The notes under the pieces are model-generated. The model ran no database searches, was not told the origin of the DNA, and saw only the letters and a list, made by a program, of their open reading frames with translations. Positions 1-6,791 of a DNA stretch of 64,000 bases are shown here, piece by piece. The DNA is taken from NCBI GenBank assembly GCA_020622085.1, contig JAHRYM010000001.1:248001-312000 (forward strand), in the 5' to 3' direction. Position 1 is the stretch's first letter; every line of letters begins with the position of its first letter. Position numbers and translations under genes: made by a program. This DNA comes from Paracoccaceae bacterium. GTDB taxonomy: Bacteria > Pseudomonadota > Alphaproteobacteria > Rhodobacterales > Rhodobacteraceae.

Positions 1-122
1 GCGTTCGCCGGAAGCGGACAGGATCATCGACGGCGCTCCGGAAGCCAAGGGCAACCACCACGCCGACGCCGGGCGCCGTCATCAGCAGACGCGTGGGCGC
101 CTATATCGCCGACGCCACCGCT
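1..122. other. Unassigned flank left of the IS nest
   Basis: All forward frames are open through much of this short GC-rich stretch, but none gives a protein I recognise. It ends where the left terminal sequence of the outer IS21-type element begins. It does not resemble the DNA right of that element (from 5690), and no clear target duplication joins the two sides. A deletion or rearrangement after insertion is therefore likely. Confidence 0.4.
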
Positions 123-241
123 TGGAAACGGCGGTGCAAAATTGGTCCACGGTGGCGGCGGGATAGTCTCGCTGCGGGCGGAGTAAAATCCGGCCACTTT
201 TCCCTTCTTGCGGCAGCAGGGAGGGTGGGGAGATCTATACC

Positions 242-438
242 GTGGAGCTTTACAAGAAGGTCCGTCTGGCGTGCGCCGAGGGCATGAGTGCGCGTGCGGC
301 TGCGAAGCATTTCAACGTTTCGCGCGGGACGGTTGAGAAGATGTTGGCCTTCTCGCTGCCGCCTGGCTATCGGCGCGAGAAGCCGATCATGCGCCCGAAG
401 CTCGACGGGTTCACCGAGATCATCGACGCCTGGCTTCG
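242..438 (+). pseudogene. istA: IS21-type transposase istA, 5' fragment
   Basis: This encodes the first ~65 residues of an IstA transposase, from GTG (MELYKKVRLA) with a helix-turn-helix (SARAAAKHFNVSRGTVEKML) that would bind the element's ends. It is followed by PGYRREKP and the sequence IIDAWL. At 439 the reading frame runs into the terminal repeat of the inner IS21-type element. The natural continuation (EADKAVHRKQRHTAKR) is found at 5037. The two halves read together as one protein across the junction, which shows directly that the inner element inserted into this gene. GGGGAG lies about 12 bases before the start and could be the ribosome binding site. Confidence 0.8.
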
Positions 439-523
439 TGTGTTTCGGCGTGCAATTTTGGGGGTCTATATACCTAACTAGCCGTGGAAATTACCGCGTG
501 CGACTTGCACGCGGTTTTCTCCT

Positions 524-1501
524 CTATTTCTTGGTGGTGATGGGCAAGGCCAACGTCAATTGAACCAACCTCTTCCCGTAGTGCCGCGCAACCTTGTCCC
601 GAAGTTCGCGCATGTCGTGGCAATCCTTGGCCATACCGATTACCTCATAGCACCTCGACACTAGTTGTCTCACACCAAGGTTCTCAGTCAACTGGCGGTG
701 CCAGTGTACGCCAGGCTCCGGCTTGTGCGTTTTGAGATACTCTGCAACGTCAGGGTCCAGCGTGTCGTAGATTAACTCAATCACCAGCTTGCCCCACCAT
801 TTCGGGCGTGAGTGAAGCGACCCTTGCCAATTCGTCAACCGGCCAAACTCTTTCCAAAGTTCGTCAGGGAACGTTTTTTCCCAATCCCTCAGTTCTTCAG
901 CGATAAACGCCCGCAACTTTACCTGAAGGGCATCTTCTGCGCGCTCATATTGGTAGCCAGTGGCCTCATCAACCAGAGCATCAAGACCGGTTCGTGTGAG
1001 GCCAGCCGTGAGTACGGCGCAGCGGATAGCAATTTGCCTCTGTCTGTCCGTGAGCGGGGCATTTTCGTACAACGCTTGCACATACCCACGACAAATCAAC
1101 TCAAAGTGCTCTGTGGTGATCCCAGACGCTGGCCATTGGGTTCCGGGGATGGCAAAACTGCGAGTTTCCTTCAGGATTTTCTCTATATCAATGAATGGGT
1201 TAAGTGCTTTCTGTCCTGCGTAGTCCTTCAGGTTCGCCCGATCAACTTCCGAAATTGCCATCGCGGCAGAACTGGAAGCCAAGAGGCGTGTTCCATCGTC
1301 AAGGACATAGCAGTCAATCTTTGCCCCACCCAAGTCGATCTGCCCCTTCCACTGGGCTTGTGGCAGGTCTGGCTCCGCAACTTCCTTATTACCCTTCCCA
1401 GGTCCTTGGACTGCGGAATCGCCAAATGCGACGATCTTACCGACCACATCATCAAAGCCTGCGTCGATAGGTTCGATTATGTCTTTCTTGTTGTCAGCCA
1501 T
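524..1501 (-). CDS. P63C-domain passenger protein of the IS1595 element
   Basis: This is a 325-residue protein without transposase motifs. Residues ~95–315 match what I know of the P63C domain (PF10546), found in phage and bacterial proteins of unknown function. Recognisable stretches are LNPFIDIEKIL, a helical YVQALYENAPLTDRQ segment, the conserved RPKWWGKLVIELIYDTLDP region and a C-terminal HWHRQL...LVSRCYEVIGMAK stretch. The N-terminal ~90 residues resemble the DNA-processing-independent N-terminus common to such proteins but cannot be assigned. The gene lies inside the inverted repeats. Its start overlaps the end of the transposase gene by 8 bp, suggesting translational coupling. Base composition looks less GC-rich than the chromosome, consistent with transfer. 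The function is unknown; a role in transposition, maintenance or phage interaction is speculation. Confidence 0.75.
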   Translation of the reverse strand: MADNKKDIIEPIDAGFDDVVGKIVAFGDSAVQGPGKGNKEVAEPDLPQAQWKGQIDLGGAKIDCYVLDDGTRLLASSSAAMAISEVDRANLKDYAGQKALNPFIDIEKILKETRSFAIPGTQWPASGITTEHFELICRGYVQALYENAPLTDRQRQIAIRCAVLTAGLTRTGLDALVDEATGYQYERAEDALQVKLRAFIAEELRDWEKTFPDELWKEFGRLTNWQGSLHSRPKWWGKLVIELIYDTLDPDVAEYLKTHKPEPGVHWHRQLTENLGVRQLVSRCYEVIGMAKDCHDMRELRDKVARHYGKRLVQLTLALPITTKK

Positions 1502-2423
1502 TGATCAGCCCTTTGTAGGTTAGCCGCTTGTCAGCCATGCGGTCGATAGTCATTCCGATGAAGCCCATGGTGCCAATCTGCGCAGTGTTGTGGCGGAAGG
1601 AGAACTCCTTCACGTAGCGGTGCAGATGCTTGGCGCTCATGTAGTGATAAATGCCGATGTAGCCGCGCTTGAGCAGGGACCAGAAGCTTTCGATGCCGTT
1701 GGTGTGCGCCATGTCACGGACGTATTCCCCAGCAGAGTGATTGACGGTGATGTGGTTGTAGCCACGGGCCTTAAGGTTGATGTAGCCACCGTGGGTATCG
1801 GTCACGATGGTTGCGCCAGCCTCGCAATGCTCGCGGACGAAGCGCTCAAGGGTCGCGGCCTTGGTGTTCTCGACCACTACGGCGCGGACCTCGCCATTTT
1901 CGTCGCGGACGCCAACCACGGCAGTCTTGCCAACTGCGCCACGACCGGCATGAAGCTTCTTGTTGGCGTGCTTGTTCTTCTCGCGGCCACCAAAATATGT
2001 TTCATCCACCTGCATCTGACCGCCCATATGGTCGTCGCGGTCTTTCAGCCACGTCTCGCGGATACGCTGGGCAAGGAACCATGCAGTTTTCTGAGTCACG
2101 CCAAGTTCGCGCGCCATCTGCGTGCTGGGGATACCCTTGCGCGCGCTGGTAAGCATGAAGATAGCCAGAAGCCACTTGATCAACGGGAGGCGGCTTTCTG
2201 CCAGCACAGTGCCAGTGCGGACGCTGAAATGCTTGCGGCAGCGCTTGCAGCGGTAGGGCATCGGCTTTTGGTCTTTGCACTCGGTCACGGAGAAGCTGCC
2301 ACAATGACCGCAGACCGGCTCACCAGCCCAGCGGCGGTTTTCGAAGAACTCCCGCGCAGATTCCTCGTTCGGAAACCGCTGGAAGAACTGGAAGGTGCTG
2401 AGGGTTTCGATCTTCTGGGGCAT
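1494..2423 (-). CDS. IS1595/ISXO2-like transposase
   Basis: This DDE-type transposase would move the element. The N-terminus (TLSTFQFFQRFPNEESAREF) is followed by a zinc ribbon with CGHC near residue 38 and CKRC near residue 60. The ISXO2 catalytic domain follows, with first Asp in QVDETYFGG, second Asp in IVTDTHGGY and the final acidic residue in MAHTNGIESFWSLLKRGY. This matches the ISXO2-like transposase domain order, and 309 residues is normal length. I chose the ATG at 2423 because GGAG lies 6 bases upstream; an in-frame ATG four codons earlier (2435) is possible. The gene appears intact. Its 3' end overlaps the passenger gene. Confidence 0.92.
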   Translation of the reverse strand: MPQKIETLSTFQFFQRFPNEESAREFFENRRWAGEPVCGHCGSFSVTECKDQKPMPYRCKRCRKHFSVRTGTVLAESRLPLIKWLLAIFMLTSARKGIPSTQMARELGVTQKTAWFLAQRIRETWLKDRDDHMGGQMQVDETYFGGREKNKHANKKLHAGRGAVGKTAVVGVRDENGEVRAVVVENTKAATLERFVREHCEAGATIVTDTHGGYINLKARGYNHITVNHSAGEYVRDMAHTNGIESFWSLLKRGYIGIYHYMSAKHLHRYVKEFSFRHNTAQIGTMGFIGMTIDRMADKRLTYKGLING

Positions 2424-2874
2424 CGTGAACTCCATCGCTCACGAACATAACTAGCCAATGACGGAACCGACGTCAAGCGAAATCTGGCTAGTTAAGTATA
2501 TAGACCCCCAATTTTGACCCCCTAAGGCGGGGTATCGGCGTCCAATTTTGACCCCCCTGACGTTCTGTCAGACCGTTCGTTGCGAGGCAGCGAACGGAGG
2601 GAGGGATGAAGCGGGTGGATACGATCGCGCGGGTGCGGCGGGCCTTCTACGTTCAGGGCTGGTCGATGAAGAAGATCGTGCGGGAACTGCACGTGTCGCG
2701 GAATACCGTCCGGAAGATCCTGCGAACGGATGAGACGGACTTCAGCTACGAGCGCGAGCGGCAACCGATGCCGCGGATCGGGCCGTGGCAGGGACATCTT
2801 GAACAGTTCCTGTCGTCCAATGCGGGTAAGCCGTCGCGGGAACGGCTGACGCTGATCCGCATCTTCGAGGTGGA

Positions 2875-2907
2875 GGGGCATCCCGCCACTGGTCCGAGGG
2901 ATGCCCC
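2875..2907 (+). repeat. Hairpin insertion A in istA (conserved 13-nt loop)
   Basis: A perfect 10-bp stem (GGGGCATCCC / GGGATGCCCC) encloses the 13-nt loop GCCACTGGTCCGA. The surrounding extra DNA (about 37 or 40 bp) shifts the istA frame by +1 and is not accounted for by the IstA protein sequence on either side. The loop recurs with one mismatch at 3249–3261, where the stem sequence is entirely different. Confidence 0.7.
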
Positions 2908-3238
2908 GACGGCGCGGGCTCGGATACGAGGGCGGCTATGATGCCGTGCGCCGGTTCGCGAAGAGCTGGTCACAGAGCCGTGGCGCGGTGACGGCGGAAG
3001 CCTATGTGCCGCTCTATTATGCACCTGGCGAGGCTTACCAGTTCGACTGGAGCCACGAGGTCGTGGTGATCTCGGGTGTCACGGTGACGGTGAAGGTTGC
3101 GCATGTCCGGCTTTGCCACAGCCGGATGATGTTCGCTCGGGCCTACATGCGCGAGAGCCAGGAGATGGTTTTTGACGCGCACGACCGGGCCTTCGCCTTC
3201 TTCAAGGGCACCTGCACGCGCGGGATTTACGACATCGA

Positions 3239-3270
3239 GCCATGAGCCGCCACTGGTTCGAGGCCATGGC
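3239..3270 (+). repeat. Hairpin insertion B in istA (conserved 13-nt loop)
   Basis: A 9-bp stem (GCCATG-A-GCC / GGCCATGGC, with one bulged A at 3245) encloses the loop GCCACTGGTTCGA, which matches insertion A's loop at 12 of 13 positions. The extra DNA is a multiple of three in length but brings an in-frame TGA, so it cuts istA after GIYD. Shared short flanks with copy A are GAG before the stem and CGASGG or GASGG after it. Confidence 0.7.
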
Positions 3271-4179
3271 GAGGGAAGACGGCGGTGGAGGCGGTCTTCA
3301 CCGGCAAGGAACGGCATTACAACCGCCGCTTCCTGCAGATGTGCAGCCATTACCTTGTCCAACCCGTCGCTTGCACGCCCGCCTCTGGCTGGGAGAAGGG
3401 CCAAGTCGAGAACCAGGTCGGGCTGGTGCGGGAGCGGTTCTTCACACCGCGGCTGCGGGTGAAGAGCCTCGACGAGCTGAACGCTTGGCTGCTGGACAAG
3501 TGCGTGGCCTATGCCAAGGCGCATCGCCATGTGGAAAAGACCGACAAGACGATCTGGGAGATGTTCGAGGCCGAGCGGCCGCATCTGGTGCCCTATGTTG
3601 GCCACTTCGACGGCTTCCACAGCGTGCCCGCTTCCGTCTCGAAGACCTGCACGGTGCGGTTCGACAACAACAAATACTCGGTCTTGGCCACGGCGGTCGG
3701 ACGTCCCGTTGATGTGCACGCCTATGCCGAACGCATCGTCATCCGGCAGGATGGCGTCATCGTCGGCGAACATGCCCGCGCCTTCGGCCGCGGCCAGACC
3801 GTCTATGATCCGTGGCACTATGTGCCTGTTCTGGCGCGCAAACCGGGGGCACTGCGCAATGGGGCTCCGTTCAGGGACTGGGTGCTCCCGCCCGCCATGG
3901 CCGCGATCCGGCGCAAGCTGAAGGGCAGCGATGACGGCGACCGGCAGATGGTTCAGATCCTGAGCTGCGTGCCCGATGACGGGCTGCAGGCCGTCGAGGC
4001 CGCCTGCCGGGAAGCCGTCGATCAGGGCGTCCATTCCGCCCCTGTCGTCATCAACATCCTCGCCCGACGACGCGATCCGACCCCGCCACCACTTCTACTG
4101 ACCCCAACCGCGCTGCGCCTGACCCACGAACCCGTGGCCGATTGCGCCCGCTACGACAGCCTCAGGAGGACCAGCCGAC

Positions 4180-4908
4180 ATGGAACGCACCCAAATCTTA
4201 GACCTGATGGGCAGCCTCAAGCTTTACGGGATGCGCAGCGCCTATGACGAGGTCATGGCCGCAGGCATCAAGCGCCAGCATGAACCGCCCCGCATCGTCG
4301 GTGATCTCTTGCGGTCCGAGATTGCCGAGAAGCAGGCCAGATCCATCCGCTACCAGATGACGGTCGCCAAGCTGCCGCTGGCCAAGGACATCGAAGAGTT
4401 CGACTTCACCGGCACGCCGATCAACGAAGGGCTGGTCAGGGAACTTGCCAATGGCAGCTTCGTCGCCGACCAGCGCAACGTGGTCCTCATCGGCGGCACC
4501 GGAACCGGCAAGACCCACCTCGCCATCGCCATTGCCCGAGCGCTCATCCGCAGCGGCACCCGTGGCCGCTTCTACAACGTTGTCGATCTGGTGAACCGTC
4601 TCGAGACCGAGACCCGTGGCGGCAAACAAGGACGGCTCGCCGATTACATGACCCGCCTCGACTTCGTCATTCTCGACGAGCTCGGCTATCTGCCCTTCGC
4701 GCAGTCCGGCGGGCAGCTCCTGTTCCACCTCATCAGCCGCCTCTACGAGCGCACCTCGATCATCGTCACCACCAACCTCGCCTTCGGCGAATGGCCGACC
4801 GTCTTCGGCGATGCCAAGATGACCACGGCGCTCCTCGACCGCCTGACCCATCACTGCGAGATCATCGAAACCGGCAACGAGTCCTGGCGCTTCAAAAACC
4901 GCGCCTGA
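4180..4908 (+). CDS. istB: IS21-type transposition helper ATPase IstB
   Basis: IstB is the AAA+ ATPase that remodels target DNA and recruits IstA. The 242-residue protein has the expected IstB length. It carries Walker A (GGTGTGKTH, near residue 107), Walker B ([14 protein letters not shown], near 160) and a sensor region ([13 protein letters not shown]). The ATG at 4180 is preceded by AGGAGG at 9 bases' spacing, and the gene overlaps the istA frame, as usual in IS21. It is intact although its partner istA in the same element is broken, so transposition would need IstA in trans. An Ala-rich C-terminus (SWRFKNRA) matches the subgroup's normal end. Confidence 0.93.
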   Translation: MERTQILDLMGSLKLYGMRSAYDEVMAAGIKRQHEPPRIVGDLLRSEIAEKQARSIRYQMTVAKLPLAKDIEEFDFTGTPINEGLVRELANGSFVADQRNVVLIGGTGTGKTHLAIAIARALIRSGTRGRFYNVVDLVNRLETETRGGKQGRLADYMTRLDFVILDELGYLPFAQSGGQLLFHLISRLYERTSIIVTTNLAFGEWPTVFGDAKMTTALLDRLTHHCEIIETGNESWRFKNRA

Positions 4909-5036
4909 CCCCGATCAGGGCCTGACCCGCCTCCACTCTGTGATCAGTTCCGTCGGCTCAGGCCCTGATCTCGACGCAGCATAGGGGGGTCAATTTTGGA
5001 CGCCGATAGGGGGTCAGTTTTGCGTGCCGATTGACA

Positions 5037-5523
5037 GCTGGAGGCGGACAAGGCCGTGCATCGCAAGCAGCGTCATACTGCCAAGCGGATATGGGAACGC
5101 CTTCAGGCTGAACATGGCTTCACCGGCGGCTATACGATCATCAAGGATTACGTGCGTGAGCGCGAGCGGCGGACCCTGGAGATCTTCGTGCCGCTGACCC
5201 ATCCGCCGGGCCATGCGCAGGCAGATTTTGGCGAAGCCGTTATCGTCATCGCCGGTGTCGAGCAGAAGGCGCATTTCTTCGTCATGGACCTGCCGCACAG
5301 CGATGCCTGTTTCGTGCAGGCCTATCCAGCGGCGACGGCAGAAGCCTGGATGGACGGGCATGTCCGCGCCTTCGCCTTCTTCGGTGGGGTGCCGCAGTCG
5401 GTGCTCTACGACAACGACCGCTGCCTGGTCTCGAAGATCCAGCCGGATGGTATCCTTGAGATGAATGGCGAGAGCTATCGCCTAGCTCAAGGTCGCGCCC
5501 GCAAGGCAGGCGACATCACCTGA
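5037..5523 (+). pseudogene. istA middle fragment fused to istB tail (outer IS21-type element)
   Basis: The sequence resumes the outer istA exactly where it broke off at 438: LEADKAVHRKQRHTAKRIWE, followed by the catalytic region HAQADFGEAVIV and VLYDNDRCLVSKIQPDG. From about 5450 it switches in frame to ILEMNGESYRLAQGRARK, which resembles the C-terminus of IstB rather than IstA. A deletion of roughly 1–1.5 kb has therefore removed the last part of istA and almost all of istB. The downstream stretch to 5689 is the element's right terminal-repeat region. The reading frame is open but cannot encode an active transposase. Confidence 0.75.
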
Positions 5524-5709
5524 TCCAAACCAAACAGACTTGGCCCCAACGGGCCAAGGCGGCCAGTCATCCGCCAGCTACATGCAGAGCGCGGCTGACT
5601 GGCCGCGGCACACAGCGCGCGTTTCGCACAGACCCAAAGTGGCCCACTTTTGCGCCGCCCCGTGGCCCAATTTTGCTCCGGCGTTGACAGTTATGAAGGA
5701 TCGACTTCG

Positions 5710-6777
5710 CTAGCCATCCGGCCGTTGCGAAAAAACGGGCGCGAAATTGGCGGGGGCGAGGGAATCCTGCCCGCCTGCCGCATCGATCGATCCGGCATCC
5801 GCGACCGCGATCAGGGGGCCCGCGTGGCGTATGGTCAGACTCCCTTCCAGCGCGCGAACGGCCATTTCGACCGAGAGCCTTCCCTGCAATGCCGGGAAAT
5901 CGGTCGGCGCGGCAAGGATTTTGCCCCGCTTGATGCCACGGTAGACGGCGTGACTCATATAGGTCGAGACGATCTGCACCTTTCCGGTCAGGCCACGTTC
6001 CCGGAGGATCGAAACGGCGGCCTCTGCCATCGGACCGCTGCCGATCAGGTAATCGACATCGGGCATTTCATCGAGCACGTCTTCGACCAGCAGAACCTGT
6101 TGCTCAAGGCCCGTGTCACCGAAGCGCGTTGTGACGATTTCGGCCGAGCTCTTGGCGATCTCGGCGCGGAAGCCCTCTTCCACGAAACGCACCCAGCCTG
6201 CACCCTCTGGTCCAGGAAACCACGCCACGCGCACCGGTTCGCTTCCCTTGGGATGACGGGCCGAGATGACCCGCCCTGCCGCCGCCCCCATCTCGCGCCA
6301 CGGAACGCTCGCTTTGGCGGTGATGCCCGCATCGTCGATGTCGTTCACCGCGGCGATCACGGGTTTCGTCTTCGCGATATCTTCGACAAGAGGGGTCAGT
6401 CCTTCATAGGAGACTGTGCCCAGAATGACCGCGTCGAAGTCCTTGGCCGCGCATGCCTTCAACTGCTCGATCTGGCGCGCGACATTCGGATAGCCCCCGG
6501 CCTCGAACACGTCGAAACCGACGCCGAGCCTGCGCGCCTCTTCCGCCATTCCGAAATTCACGCTGAGCCAGTAGGCGTCTTTCAGATGGGGATAAAGGAC
6601 GCAGAGCCGCCAAGGGCGCGTGGCGTGCTGGAGCGGTCGGTAGTCGATGGAGCGGCCCGCGCTGGTGTCGTCGAAGGGGATGACCCGTTCCTGCAAAGGC
6701 CAGACATCCTGTGCGACAGCGGGTCCGGTCAGGGCCAGAAACAGCGCGGCGAGACGGAGGATCAACGGACGTTCCAC
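5710..6777 (-). CDS. torT: TorT-like periplasmic TMAO-sensing protein
   Basis: This is a periplasmic-binding-protein-fold protein of the TorT type, which binds TMAO and docks on the TorS sensor kinase. The predicted 355-residue protein starts at GTG (ERPLILRLAALFLALTGPAVA) with a clear signal peptide cleaved before QDVWPLQ. The body has the two-lobed sugar-binding-like pattern (YPHLKDAYWLSVNFGMAEEA, FDAVILGTVSYEGL, DYLIGSGPMAEAAV, ISTYMSH-like segment). An upstream ATG would put about 70 implausible residues before the signal peptide, so GTG is preferred. It is divergent from torS with only about 15–60 bp between starts, and it ends 20 bp from the outer IS end. Specific ligand assignment rests on the TMAO gene context. 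Confidence 0.82.
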   Translation of the reverse strand: MERPLILRLAALFLALTGPAVAQDVWPLQERVIPFDDTSAGRSIDYRPLQHATRPWRLCVLYPHLKDAYWLSVNFGMAEEARRLGVGFDVFEAGGYPNVARQIEQLKACAAKDFDAVILGTVSYEGLTPLVEDIAKTKPVIAAVNDIDDAGITAKASVPWREMGAAAGRVISARHPKGSEPVRVAWFPGPEGAGWVRFVEEGFRAEIAKSSAEIVTTRFGDTGLEQQVLLVEDVLDEMPDVDYLIGSGPMAEAAVSILRERGLTGKVQIVSTYMSHAVYRGIKRGKILAAPTDFPALQGRLSVEMAVRALEGSLTIRHAGPLIAVADAGSIDAAGGQDSLAPANFAPVFSQRPDG

Positions 6778-6791
6778 AATGCCTGCATTCG

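Larger units (their letters stand above)
461..2508 (-). mobile_element. IS1595-family (ISXO2-like) element with passenger gene
   Basis: The element starts GGGGTCTATATAC and ends with its inverse. The terminal inverted repeats match at 22 of 23 positions (461–483 against 2486–2508). A perfect 8-bp direct repeat, CAATTTTG, flanks it at 453–460 and 2509–2516. That is the target duplication size known for IS1595/ISXO2 elements, and one copy restores the inner IS21 terminal repeat. It carries a transposase (1494–2423) and a downstream passenger gene (524–1501), both on the minus strand. The intact inverted repeats, perfect duplication and open genes indicate the youngest insertion of the nest. At about 2.05 kb it is roughly twice a simple ISXO2 element, owing to the passenger. 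Confidence 0.93.
2606..4247 (+). pseudogene. istA: IS21-type transposase istA, disrupted by two short insertions
   Basis: The reading frame begins MKRVDTIARVRRAFYVQG with a helix-turn-helix (SMKKIVRELHVSRNTVRKIL), as in IstA. Near 2870 the frame is lost and resumes +1 at GLGYEGGYDAVRRFAKSW. At 3243 a TGA stop interrupts after GIYD, and the same frame resumes at KTAVEAVFTGKE. Both lesions coincide with ~36–43-base hairpin insertions (see the repeat entries). The integrase-type catalytic core is visible across the breaks: YQFDWSHE, then ASGWEKGQVENQVG with the expected Glu. The rest (VRFDNNKYSV, GAPFKDW-like region) looks normal. An AGGAGG for istB lies near the 3' end, and the frame runs 68 bp into istB. 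Without suppression the protein cannot be made whole. Confidence 0.85.
439..5036 (+). mobile_element. Inner IS21-type element (istA pseudogene + istB)
   Basis: The ends are TG...CA. The left end at 439 (TGTGTTTCGGCGTG) is matched by the reverse complement of the right end at 5036 (TGTCAATCGGCACG). Each end carries two copies of a repeat of the form CGGCGTSCAAWWTTGACCCCC, the multiple terminal repeats expected of IS21. The first left repeat is split by the IS1595-type insertion (461–2508). The element contains istA (2606–4247, disrupted) and an intact istB (4180–4908). It lies within codons for W-L-E of the outer istA. A GCT trinucleotide occurs near both junctions, but a clean target duplication is not visible. 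Without the IS1595 insertion its length would be about 2.55 kb, normal for IS21. Confidence 0.85.
123..5689 (+). mobile_element. Outer IS21-type element, interrupted and internally deleted
   Basis: The two ends match as imperfect inverted repeats. The left end from 123 and the reverse complement of the right end to 5689 both begin TG and share the block GCAAAATTGG followed by CCACGG. A second, looser GC-rich repeat copy lies just inside each end, as in the multiple terminal repeats of IS21. Inside are an istA start (242), a second IS21-type element (439–5036), the rest of an istA fragment (5037 onward) and an istB tail. The element is dead: it is split by the inner insertion and has lost most of istA and istB. 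No convincing target-site duplication was found. Confidence 0.75.

Noticed and set aside
1590-2450. 286-codon plus-strand frame opposite the IS1595 transposase
   Set aside because: It is the complement of a gene with clear zinc-ribbon and DDE motifs; the plus-strand product has no recognisable features.
3239-3275. tRNA T-arm-like sequence (GGTTCGA) in insertion B
   Set aside because: The flanks do not form a T-stem, and no acceptor, D or anticodon arms are present; copy A has GGTCCGA with a different stem.
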